Source of the DNA: Thermoplasmata archaeon
Lineage (GTDB): Archaea > Thermoplasmatota > Thermoplasmata > Lutacidiplasmatales > UBA184
Reading direction: 5' to 3'
DNA: 17,040 nucleotides
NCBI GenBank assembly: GCA_021792485.1
Contig: JAJYUO010000008.1
Coordinates: forward strand, 1-17,040
Below, in pieces: positions 1 to 6,796 of the stretch. The position numbers were made by a program, and so were the translations under genes. The first letter of the stretch is position 1. Every line of letters begins with the position of its first letter. The notes under the pieces are model-generated. The model had not been told where the DNA came from, did not search any database, and saw only the letters and a program-made list of their open reading frames with translations.

Positions 1-773
1 TCCTCGTTCCGGAAGACGTGGCCGATCTCGTAGACCCGCTCGAACCCGCCCACCAGGAGCCGCTTCAGGGCGAGCTCGAGCGCGATCCGGAGCTGGAGCT
101 CGTCGTCGAGGTAGCGGGAGCGGGTGAGGAACGGATGGGCGGCCGCCCCGCCGGCGACCCGCACGAGCACCGGGGTCTCCACCTCGAGGAAGCCGGCCGC
201 GTCGAAGTAGGAGCGGATCTCGCGGAGGAGGAGCGAGCGGACGGAGAACCGGCGGCGGCTCTCCGGGGAGCTCAGGAGGTCGACGTACCGCTGGCGCAGC
301 CGCGCCTCCGGGTCCTTCAGGCCGTGGAACTTCTCCGGCGGCGGGTGGATCGCCTTGGCGAGGAGCTCCACCGACCGCGCCAGGACCGACGGTTCGCCCC
401 GCCGGCTGACCATCGCCGGGCCGGAGGCGCCGACGATGTCGCCGGGGTCGATGGTGCCGAGGAGCTCCCGGTACCGCGCCTCCCCCAGCTCCTCGACCCG
501 GAGGAGCAGCTGGACGGCGCCGGAGAGGTCCTCGAGGTCGACGAACGCGGTCCGCCCGTGACGGCGGATCGATTGGATCCGGCCGGCCACCCGGTAGACC
601 GTCGGCCCGGGCGGGAGCTCCGGTGCGGTCCCGGCCACGGCGCGGACGACGTCGGCGGCCGGGGTCCGCCCGGGAAACGCCCACGGATACGGTTCGACGC
701 CCGAGGCACGGAGGCGGGCGACCTTCTCGCGGCGTTCCCGCTCGAGATGCGATTCGGCGCGCTCCTCCTCCAT
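1..773 (-). CDS. lysS: Lysyl-tRNA synthetase, class II (N-terminal part, runs off left edge)
   Basis: This enzyme charges tRNA(Lys) with lysine in the cytoplasm. The visible 257 codons start at ATG 773 and stay open to the window edge, so the C-terminal part with class II motifs 2 (its end) and 3 is missing. The N-terminus has the LysRS-type pattern REKVARLRASGVEPYP. An OB-fold anticodon-binding domain follows at about residues 55-145, with blocks such as RIQSIRRHGRTAFVDLEDL. The class II core then opens with RLRQRYVDLL and the motif 1 stretch FLEVETPVL, and motif 2 begins at YEIGHVFRNE. The LysRS opening and RQRYVDLL separate it from AspRS and AsnRS. Many archaea use an unrelated class I LysRS, so the class II form is a lineage marker. 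A TATA-like box lies about 33 bases upstream, suggesting a very short leader. Confidence 0.93.
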   Translation of the reverse strand, partial: MEEERAESHLERERREKVARLRASGVEPYPWAFPGRTPAADVVRAVAGTAPELPPGPTVYRVAGRIQSIRRHGRTAFVDLEDLSGAVQLLLRVEELGEARYRELLGTIDPGDIVGASGPAMVSRRGEPSVLARSVELLAKAIHPPPEKFHGLKDPEARLRQRYVDLLSSPESRRRFSVRSLLLREIRSYFDAAGFLEVETPVLVRVAGGAAAHPFLTRSRYLDDELQLRIALELALKRLLVGGFERVYEIGHVFRNE

Positions 774-801
774 GGGCGGGAGGGCCACCACGGGGCCCGG
801 G

Positions 802-809
802 CTAAAAGG
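802..809 (-). promoter_or_regulatory. Candidate TATA box for lysS
   Basis: The minus strand reads CTTTTAG in an otherwise GC-rich 82-base gap. Its centre is about 33 bases upstream of the lysS ATG at 773. With the usual archaeal spacing of about 26 bases from TATA centre to start of transcription, the leader would be about 6 bases. No Shine-Dalgarno site is seen there, consistent with near-leaderless initiation. The rest of 774-855 holds nothing recognisable. Confidence 0.4.
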
Positions 810-855
810 TGTCGGTCGCGCCGGACCGGGGACGACCGGCGCCGCCCGGGGGGGC

Positions 856-1260
856 TCAGGCCGCGACGCCCGGCAACGCCACCCGCTCGGTGAGCTGGGG
901 ACGGAACAACTGAAGCTCCTCGCCCTGGGCCGGCCGACCCTCGGCGAGCTGCACCGGGGGCCGGTGGAGCAGGAGATACGTGCCGAAGAAGAACTCGGCG
1001 GTGGCATCGCCCCCGCCCACCCCGTAGCTCACGTAGTCGGAAAAGTAGACGTGGAGGTAGCCCGAGCGTCGTTCGCGGATCGCGGCGAGGAAGGCGGTGA
1101 GGTCCGCCGAACCCTTACGCTGGAGCTCCTCGATCAGGTCGCGGAGGAGCGGGCGGAGCGACAGACCGGCGAGCCCATCGTAGGCGAGGTACACCGCCGG
1201 CCTCGGGTCGAGCGAAACGACGTCGAGCCGGAGCACCCCTTCGACCGGCTTCGTGCGCAT
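856..1260 (-). CDS. Hypothetical protein, 134 aa
   Basis: I do not recognise this family. The product is 134 residues, starts at ATG 1260 and stops with TGA at 856-858. It is soluble-looking, with no signal peptide or membrane segment. The first half mixes hydrophobic strands (LDVVSLD, AVYLAYDGL) with a helix at about residues 36-48 (LRPLLRDLIEELQ). A second block, YLHVYFSDYVSYGVGGG, leads into a hydrophobic strand FFFGTYLLLHRPPVQL. The balanced composition, unlike the Arg/Gly-rich opposite frames, supports a real gene. A TATA-like box about 26 bases upstream fits a leaderless start. It lies upstream of lysS on the same strand with an 82-base gap, and diverges from the amidase gene. Confidence 0.72.
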   Translation of the reverse strand: MRTKPVEGVLRLDVVSLDPRPAVYLAYDGLAGLSLRPLLRDLIEELQRKGSADLTAFLAAIRERRSGYLHVYFSDYVSYGVGGGDATAEFFFGTYLLLHRPPVQLAEGRPAQGEELQLFRPQLTERVALPGVAA

Positions 1261-1282
1261 GCGGTCGCCCTAACGGGTCCGC

Positions 1283-1290
1283 GATATGAG
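1283..1290 (-). promoter_or_regulatory. Candidate TATA box for the 134-aa gene
   Basis: The minus strand reads CTCATATC. Its centre is about 26 bases upstream of the ATG at 1260, the spacing expected for a leaderless archaeal transcript. The divergent gap 1261-1352 must also hold the promoter of the plus-strand amidase. The best candidate there is a weak CCTATGG at about 1325-1331, roughly 25 bases before the GTG at 1353. Confidence 0.45.
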
Positions 1291-1352
1291 GTCTTCGATA
1301 GAGGAACGCGCAATCACCAATCATCCTATGGCCTCGGAAGATCTCTCGGACC

Positions 1353-2534
1353 GTGGCCGAAGCCGGGCGCACCGATCCTTTCGTTCCCGGGCCCCGCCTG
1401 CGCTGTGGTCCGACGGGCGATGGACCCTTGAACGGCCTCTCGTTCGCCGCCAAAGACCTCTTTGACGTCGCCGGTGATCGGAAGACCTCCGGCAACCCCG
1501 ACTGGCAGCGCACGCATCCACCGGCCGTCCGATCGTCGCCGGTTATCGTTCGCCTGCTCGCGGCCGGGGCCCGTCTCGAGGGCAAGACGGTCATGGACGA
1601 GCTCGCCTACAGCCTTCAGGGGGAGAACGCGTTCTTCGGCACCCCCCTCAATCCGAGGGCGCCGGACCGGGTCCCGGGCGGCTCGTCCAGCGGGTCCGCC
1701 TCGGCGGTGGCCCATGGGCTCGTCGACTTCGCCCTCGGTTCGGACACGGGTGGCTCGGTACGTGTGCCCGCCAGCTACTGCGGGATATTCGGGATCCGGC
1801 CCACGCACGGCCGCATCTCGCTGGATGGGATGACGCCGCTCGCGCCGAGTTTCGACACGGTCGGATGGTTTGCTCGTGACGGTGCCACGCTGGCGCGTGT
1901 CGGAGGCGTCCTTCTCGAGGAAGCCGCCTCTCCTCCTCCGGATCGGTTCCTCTGGGCGAGCGATGCGTTCGACATCGCCGAACCGGGAACGAAGCAGGAG
2001 CTTCTCCAACGCGCGCGAGAACTCTTCGGCCCGATGGACGAGGTTCGGGTCTATCCGGGCGCTCCGAGCGACGCCTACGACACCTTCCGCACGATCGGGG
2101 GTTTCGAGACCTGGCAGGTTCATGGGCCTTGGATCGCGGAGACACACCCTCGTTTTGCAGCCCCCATCGAGGGCCAGCTCCGGGCCGCGGCCGGCGTGAC
2201 TGCTGCGAGGGCCCAAGCGGCGCGTGACTACTGCGCGATCTTCCGGGCGACGGTCCGCGCCGCGGTACCTTCCCGGGGCGCCTTGGTCGTCCCGGCGTCC
2301 CCCACTCCGGCGCCACCGAAGGCGGACCCGGACAGGGAGCGGACGGTCCGGTTGCGGGAGACGATCCTTTCGCTGGAGGCGGTCGCCTCGCTGAGCGGCG
2401 TGCCCGAGGTCGTGCTGCCGGTCGGGCTCGTGGAGGAGCGGCCCGTGGCCCTCGGCGTCATCGGAGCGCCGGGGTCGGACTCTTCGTTACTCGCTCTCGC
2501 CGCGAGCAGCGCGGTCGCCCGCGCCGTCCGGTAG
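1353..2534 (+). CDS. Amidase signature family hydrolase, AMI1-like
   Basis: This is a cytoplasmic amide hydrolase using the Ser-cisSer-Lys triad. All parts are visible: Lys34 in FAAKDLFDV, the serine loop GGSSSGSA at 109-116, and the nucleophile Ser135 in GSDTGGSVR. The protein is 393 residues, close to the short amidases rather than the roughly 480-residue GatA. Blocks such as MDELAYSLQGENAFFGTP and SFDTVGWFARDG closely resemble, from memory, plant AMI1 (indole-3-acetamide hydrolase) and its prokaryotic relatives. The substrate is not shown by sequence. A GatA role in amidotransfer is unlikely given the length and absence of gatB or gatC nearby. GTG 1353 is the first usable start and has no Shine-Dalgarno site, so it may be leaderless. 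It converges on the thermosome gene with only 22 bases between stops. Confidence 0.9.
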   Translation: MAEAGRTDPFVPGPRLRCGPTGDGPLNGLSFAAKDLFDVAGDRKTSGNPDWQRTHPPAVRSSPVIVRLLAAGARLEGKTVMDELAYSLQGENAFFGTPLNPRAPDRVPGGSSSGSASAVAHGLVDFALGSDTGGSVRVPASYCGIFGIRPTHGRISLDGMTPLAPSFDTVGWFARDGATLARVGGVLLEEAASPPPDRFLWASDAFDIAEPGTKQELLQRARELFGPMDEVRVYPGAPSDAYDTFRTIGGFETWQVHGPWIAETHPRFAAPIEGQLRAAAGVTAARAQAARDYCAIFRATVRAAVPSRGALVVPASPTPAPPKADPDRERTVRLRETILSLEAVASLSGVPEVVLPVGLVEERPVALGVIGAPGSDSSLLALAASSAVARAVR

Positions 2535-2556
2535 GAGCGGGAGCCGAAGTCCCGAC

Positions 2557-4176
2557 TCAGTCGGCGCCGCCGCCCTTGGGGGGCGCCGGGCTCGACTTCT
2601 TCGACGCGATGACGTCGTCGATGCGCAGGACCATGCTCGCGACCTCGACCGCGCTCGAGAGCGCCTGGCGCTTCACCCGAGCCGGCTCGACCACGTGGAG
2701 CTTCCACATGTCGGCGGCCTTACCGTCGTCGAGGTTCACCCCGACGTTCTTGTTGGCCTTCGCGCCTTCGTGGGCGCTGCGCAGCTCGATGAGCGTATCA
2801 ATCGAGTCGTACCCGCCGTTCTCCGAGAGCGCCCACGGGACGACCTCGAGGGCCTGGGCGAACGCCTCGACGGCGAGCTGCTCCCGGCCCCCTACCGTCG
2901 GCGCGAACTTGCGAAGCCGCACGGCGAGATCGATCTCGGTCGCCCCGCCCCCGGGACAGACGACCCCGTCTTCGAGGACGCTCGCGACGACCTTGAGCGC
3001 GTCCTGGAGCGATCGTTCGACCTCCTGCGTGACGTGCTCCGTGCCGCCGCGAATGAGGATCGAGACCGAGCGCGGGTTCTTGCAGCCGGTGACGAACGTC
3101 ATCCGGTCCTCGCCGACCTTGCGCTCGTCCACGAGAGCCGCGGCGCCGAGGTCGGCGCTCGTGAGCTCGGCGATGCCGGTCACGATCTTGCCGCCGGTCG
3201 CACGGGCGAGCTTCTGGAGGTCGGACTCCTTGACCTGCTTGACCGCGTAGATCCCTTCCTTCGCGAGGTAATGGAGCACAACGTCGTCGATTCCCTTCTG
3301 GCTGACCACGACATTCGCCCCGGAGGACTTGATCTGGCTCACCATCCGGCGGAAGGTCTTGTCTTCCTCGTCGAGGAAACTCTGGATCTGGGTCGGATTC
3401 TTGATGTTGATCTTGCTCTCGATCTCGGTCTTCTTGATTTCGAGGGCGGAGTTCAGCAGTGCGATCTTGGCGTTGGAGACGGAGGTCGGCATCCGTGGGT
3501 GACCCCGTTCCTTGTCGAGAAGGATCCCATCGATGAGCTCCGTGTCGGCGATCGTGCCGCCGTGCCGCTTCTCGATCTTGACCTGATCGACGTCCGCGAC
3601 CACGCGGTCGCCCCGGGTCTCAACGATCTTCTGGACGGCCTTGACGGCGACATCGGCGAGGTGCTCGCGCGATCCGAACACGCCCTTCGAGCCCATCGCG
3701 GTACGGGCGCAGTCGGTCAGGATTCCCACGTCGCCCGCCTGAACCGGGATGCCGATCTCCTTGTCGATCAAGCGCTGGGCCTCGGCATTCGCGACGTCGA
3801 ATCCCTTCGTGATCACCGTAGGGTGGATGTTCTGCTCGAGCAGGTACTCCGAGCGCTTGAGCAACTCGCCCGCGAGAACGACCGCGGTGGTCGTTCCGTC
3901 ACCGCATTGCTGGTCTTGCGTCTTGGCGACCTCCACCAGCATCTTCGCGGCCGGGTGCTCGACGTCGACTTCCTTGAGGATCGTTACACCGTCGTTCGTG
4001 ATCGTGATGTCGCCCATCGAATCGACGAGCATCTTGTCCATGCCGCGCGGTCCGAGCGTGGTCCGGACGGCATCCGCGACGGCGCGCGCCGCTGCGATGT
4101 TGTTCTGAGTCGCGTTGTGGCCACGTTCGCGCTCGGTCCCTTCCTTCAGGACGAGAATTGGCGTTCCCTGTAGCAT
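2557..4176 (-). CDS. thsA: Thermosome subunit (group II chaperonin)
   Basis: This is a subunit of the double-ring, built-in-lid ATP-driven folding chaperone of archaea. Numbering from ATG 4176 gives 539 residues. The N-terminal equatorial domain shows TLGPRGMDKMLVDS at 40-53, NDGVTIL at 61-67 and the ATPase motif GDGTTT at 92-97. An apical domain with the helical protrusion follows, and the equatorial part returns with CPGGGATE. A longer reading from TTG 4197 is possible, but the TATA box at 4208-4217 lies only just upstream of that codon, so transcription should begin inside it. ATG 4176 is therefore the better start, with a leader near 9 bases. The C-terminus ends in PPKGGGAD and lacks the Gly/Met-rich tail seen in many thermosomes. 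Which subunit type it is cannot be told here, so the symbol is approximate. Confidence 0.96.
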   Translation of the reverse strand: MLQGTPILVLKEGTERERGHNATQNNIAAARAVADAVRTTLGPRGMDKMLVDSMGDITITNDGVTILKEVDVEHPAAKMLVEVAKTQDQQCGDGTTTAVVLAGELLKRSEYLLEQNIHPTVITKGFDVANAEAQRLIDKEIGIPVQAGDVGILTDCARTAMGSKGVFGSREHLADVAVKAVQKIVETRGDRVVADVDQVKIEKRHGGTIADTELIDGILLDKERGHPRMPTSVSNAKIALLNSALEIKKTEIESKINIKNPTQIQSFLDEEDKTFRRMVSQIKSSGANVVVSQKGIDDVVLHYLAKEGIYAVKQVKESDLQKLARATGGKIVTGIAELTSADLGAAALVDERKVGEDRMTFVTGCKNPRSVSILIRGGTEHVTQEVERSLQDALKVVASVLEDGVVCPGGGATEIDLAVRLRKFAPTVGGREQLAVEAFAQALEVVPWALSENGGYDSIDTLIELRSAHEGAKANKNVGVNLDDGKAADMWKLHVVEPARVKRQALSSAVEVASMVLRIDDVIASKKSSPAPPKGGGAD

Positions 4177-4207
4177 GGTTGCACCCGAGTTTGGCAAAAT
4201 GCTCTTG

Positions 4208-4217
4208 TATATAAAAA
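4208..4217 (-). promoter_or_regulatory. Strong TATA box for the thermosome gene
   Basis: The minus strand reads TTTTTATATA, preceded by AGGAG where a BRE would lie. It is the most AT-rich stretch in the window. Its centre is about 36 bases before ATG 4176, giving a predicted leader of about 9 bases. This position rules against TTG 4197 as the start. Thermosome promoters are often strong and heat responsive, but no specific heat-shock operator was recognised. The rest of the 171-base gap 4177-4347 shows no gene. A T4 run at about 4298-4301 could be a weak terminator for the upstream E1 gene. Confidence 0.75.
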
Positions 4218-4347
4218 CTCCTAATGCCGACGCTGAGAAAGCGACCTGTCAGGAAACTCCGGACTCGGTCGCGGCGGGCGACGATAGGTGCCAAAACCCC
4301 TTTCCCGGTGCCGTCCATCGGCAGAACCCACCGGTGCGTCCGCCGGC

Positions 4348-5571
4348 TCAGTAGCGGGGTAGAGTTGGATCGACTTCCCGGGTCCAGGCGTCGATCCCTC
4401 CGCGCAAGCTACGGACATTCCGAAGGCCGAGACGGAGGAGCCGATCGGCCGCGGAGCCGCTGATCCGGCCGGACTTGCAGTACACGACCAACGAAGGCGC
4501 GCGAGCGAGCTCTTCTATGTGGTCGTCCAGCTCCTGATGCGGGATGAGATGAGCGCCGTCGATCCGCGCGATCGCCCACTCGCCCGGCTGGCGCACATCG
4601 ACAAGCATCGGGGCCTCGGCGCCGCGCAGCTCGGCCGCGAGCGCCGACGGCGTGACCTCGGGGGTTCCCGTCGGACCCGCTTCCGACGCCTCGGCCCCGC
4701 AGAACGCTGCATAATCGATCAGCTCGCGCTGGGAGGCGCGGGGGCCGCAGATCGCACAGTCCGGGTCCTTGCGGACCTTGAGCTCCCGAACGCGCATCGC
4801 GAGGGCATCGTAGAGCAGCAACCGGCCGATCAGGGGTTCTCCGATCCCCAAAACGAGCTTCACCGCCTCCGTCGCCTGGATCATGCCGATGAACCCCGGT
4901 AGAACGCCTAGGACGCCCGCCTCGCCGCACGACGGGACCCGTCCCGGCGGGGGAGGTTCCGGGTAGAGGCACCGGTAGCAGGGGCCGGATCGCGCGTCGA
5001 AGACGCTTGCCTGACCCTCGAACCGGTAGATCGAGCCGTAGACGTTCGGCTTGGCGAGCAAAACGCAGGCGTCGTTGACGAGATAGCGGGTCGCGAAGTT
5101 GTCGCTGCCGTCGGCGACGACGTCGTAGGGTCGGAGGATCTCCATCGCATTCTCCCGCGACAGCGGGGCGTCGTGGACCGTCACCCGGACCCGAGGGTTC
5201 GTCGCTCGAATTCGACGGCGAGCGGCTTCGACCTTGAGCTCCCCGACATCCGTTGTGGCGTAGAGGATCTGCCGCTGAAGGTTCGAGACTTCGACGCGGT
5301 CAAAGTCCACGAGACCGATTTCGCCGATGCCGGCGGCGGCGAGGTAGAGCGCTATCGGCGACCCGAGCCCGCCGGCACCGACGATCAGCACCTTCGCGCG
5401 CGCAAGCCGTTGCTGCCCCTCGATTCCAACTTCGCTCAGAAGCAGGTGGCGGCTGTAGCGTTCGAGGTCGTCGTGGCTCAGCCCGTGGAGGTAGTCCGCG
5501 GGACGGCGAGCCCACGGGAGGAGACGGCGCTCCGGTCCGCTCCTTTCCACGTTGCCGAGCGACCCCCCCAT
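4348..5571 (-). CDS. MoeB/ThiF-type E1 enzyme fused to a rhodanese domain (MoeZ/MOCS3/UbaA-like)
   Basis: The protein should adenylate the C-terminal glycine of a ubiquitin-like sulfur carrier (MoaD, ThiS or SAMP) and pass sulfur through its rhodanese domain. The ThiF domain spans about residues 31-280: GAGGLGS nucleotide loop 65-71, NLQRQ 97-101, GSDN 155-158, zinc pairs C198/C201 and C272/C275, and the candidate catalytic Cys215 in SCGEAGVLG. A rhodanese domain at about 305-407 carries Cys365 in CKSGRIS. This is the layout of mycobacterial MoeZ and eukaryotic MOCS3/Uba4. The usual loop is of the form CxSGxRS, so the Arg here is one place early. No MoaD or ThiS gene is adjacent. It may serve tRNA 2-thiolation with the NcsA protein encoded at 14259-15197, molybdopterin synthesis, or both. 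ATG 5571 has GGAGG four bases upstream. Confidence 0.93.
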   Translation of the reverse strand: MGGSLGNVERSGPERRLLPWARRPADYLHGLSHDDLERYSRHLLLSEVGIEGQQRLARAKVLIVGAGGLGSPIALYLAAAGIGEIGLVDFDRVEVSNLQRQILYATTDVGELKVEAARRRIRATNPRVRVTVHDAPLSRENAMEILRPYDVVADGSDNFATRYLVNDACVLLAKPNVYGSIYRFEGQASVFDARSGPCYRCLYPEPPPPGRVPSCGEAGVLGVLPGFIGMIQATEAVKLVLGIGEPLIGRLLLYDALAMRVRELKVRKDPDCAICGPRASQRELIDYAAFCGAEASEAGPTGTPEVTPSALAAELRGAEAPMLVDVRQPGEWAIARIDGAHLIPHQELDDHIEELARAPSLVVYCKSGRISGSAADRLLRLGLRNVRSLRGGIDAWTREVDPTLPRY

Positions 5572-5902
5572 CGTTCCTCCGTTTCCTCCGACGAGATGCT
5601 CGACGAGGGTAAAACGAGGTATCCCGGTCGATCGCGGGCCATCGGCTCCGCCGGAGCGACGTCCGAACGAGCGCCGCGACCCGTGAGGACAAGCCGTGGC
5701 CGCGTCGTCGTCCCAATCGGTTCCGCTACACCGCCTTCGCGTCCGCCCGTTGGCCCGCGCGACGATGTCGATCGCCGCGCCGATCGGGGACTCCTATCGG
5801 AATCCGCCTCCCCGCGATGACCGCCCTCTCGGACGCGCGCTTCTCCTTCGCCGAACGTCCCGCCACTCTGATCTCGCCCGTGCAAACCGCGGTGCTCGGG
5901 CT
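5572..5902. other. 331-base stretch without a convincing gene
   Basis: This stretch lies between the stop of ksgA and the start of the E1-rhodanese gene. All six frames were inspected. The open frames are Arg/Gly-rich or very short, and none shows a known motif. A 45-residue plus-strand frame from ATG 5817 to TAG 5954 has a fairly normal composition but no Shine-Dalgarno site, and it overlaps the end of ksgA antisense. In many archaea a HemK/PrmC-like methyltransferase follows ksgA, but no trace of its NPPY motif was seen. Only the promoter elements at the low-coordinate end are interpretable. Confidence 0.5.
5576..5614 (-). promoter_or_regulatory. TATA-like box and Shine-Dalgarno site of the E1-rhodanese gene
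   Basis: The minus strand reads TTTTA at 5614-5610, about 41 bases before ATG 5571. This predicts a leader of about 14 bases that would include the GGAGG at 5580-5576. A second GGAGG lies at 5589-5585, at the predicted transcript edge. The pair of purine-rich boxes supports ATG 5571 as the start. Confidence 0.5.
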
Positions 5903-6796
5903 TCAGCGCGTCCCCGAGCCGGCGGACCCGGCAGCGCGGGCCAGCGCGAAGTAGGCCTCTGGGGGAAGGTCTTCGGGCCGATCCTTCGACCAGGTCGAGG
6001 GCCAGCCGGCTTCCTTCGCCCACGCCGTTCCCTCGGAGAGGGATCCGGCGAGACGCGGCAGGAGGTTTCCGAGCTGCTTTCGCCGGGAGGAGAAGAGCGT
6101 CCGAACTAGGTCCTCGAACCGGGGAACGGACGGCACCGGCAGCTCCCCCATCCGGGCGCGGAACCGGAGGATCCGACCTTGGACCTCGGGCACGGGCCGG
6201 AACGAGCGCGATGGGACGCTCTGGAAGAGTTCGGTGGTTCCGTAGAGCGCGGCGACGATCGAGAGGCGACCGTACTTCTTGGAACCCGCGGTCGCCGCGA
6301 TCCGCTCGGCGACCTCGCGCTGGACCATGACAACGATCCGAGGAACGCGCTCGGCCCAGAGGGCGAGCATCATCGAGGTGGCGGTCGAGAAGGGAAGGTT
6401 GCCCACGACGGTCGCTCCGGCGGGAAACCGATGCGTGAGCGCGTCGGCTTCCACGACGCGGACGTTGTTGCCGAACGTCGCCCGCAGGTGCCGGGCCAAA
6501 CGGGGCTCGCGCTCGACGACGGTAAGCTGGCGAGCGCCGCGACGCAGCAGCGCTTCGGTGAGAACGCCCAGGCCCCCGCCGATCTCCACGATCGGTCCCG
6601 AGGCGCCGTCGACCGCGAGGGCGGCCTCCGCGTCGGCGACGAACGGGTCCGCGAGGAACGACTGGCCCCAGCGACGCGCCGGCCGAAGTCCGAGGCGTTC
6701 CAGCGCCTCCTCGATGGCTCGGGGGTCGCTGGGAGCCCGATAGGCCGCGACGGACGCCGACCTAGGCCGCGACGAAGAGCCGGTACTTGTCGTCAA
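5903..6796 (-). CDS. ksgA: rRNA adenine N6-dimethyltransferase (Dim1/KsgA)
   Basis: This SAM-dependent enzyme dimethylates two adjacent adenines in the loop of the 3'-terminal helix of 16S rRNA during small-subunit maturation. Motifs numbered from the TTG start are RRWGQSFL at 41-48, the SAM loop EIGGGLGVLT at 71-80, acidic Glu95 after strand 2, EADAL at 116-120 and the catalytic NLPF at 133-136. The helical C-terminal domain carries FSSRRKQLGNLL. Its 297 residues are slightly long for the family because of an approximately 25-residue Ser/Arg-rich leader. No ATG or GTG lies in frame before the conserved core. TTG 6796 is preceded by GGAG ten bases upstream, so it is probably used. This makes the gene overlap the DUF655 gene by 35 bases, implying translational coupling. 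It is the last gene of the pus10-L21e-rpoF-DUF655-ksgA operon. Confidence 0.95.
   Translation of the reverse strand: MTTSTGSSSRPRSASVAAYRAPSDPRAIEEALERLGLRPARRWGQSFLADPFVADAEAALAVDGASGPIVEIGGGLGVLTEALLRRGARQLTVVEREPRLARHLRATFGNNVRVVEADALTHRFPAGATVVGNLPFSTATSMMLALWAERVPRIVVMVQREVAERIAATAGSKKYGRLSIVAALYGTTELFQSVPSRSFRPVPEVQGRILRFRARMGELPVPSVPRFEDLVRTLFSSRRKQLGNLLPRLAGSLSEGTAWAKEAGWPSTWSKDRPEDLPPEAYFALARAAGSAGSGTR

Noticed and set aside
2695..4173. 492-codon plus-strand open frame opposite the thermosome
   Set aside because: It is the antisense shadow of a clearly conserved chaperonin gene. Its Leu/Asp/Arg-rich composition comes from the complementary codons, and it shows no family motif.
4177..4197. 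TTG 4197 as start of the thermosome
   Set aside because: The TATA box lies too close upstream of this codon for it to be transcribed. ATG 4176 fits both the family N-terminus and the promoter spacing.
5817..5954. 45-residue plus-strand frame with normal-looking composition
   Set aside because: It has no Shine-Dalgarno or TATA box at a fitting distance, overlaps the end of ksgA antisense, and matches nothing known.
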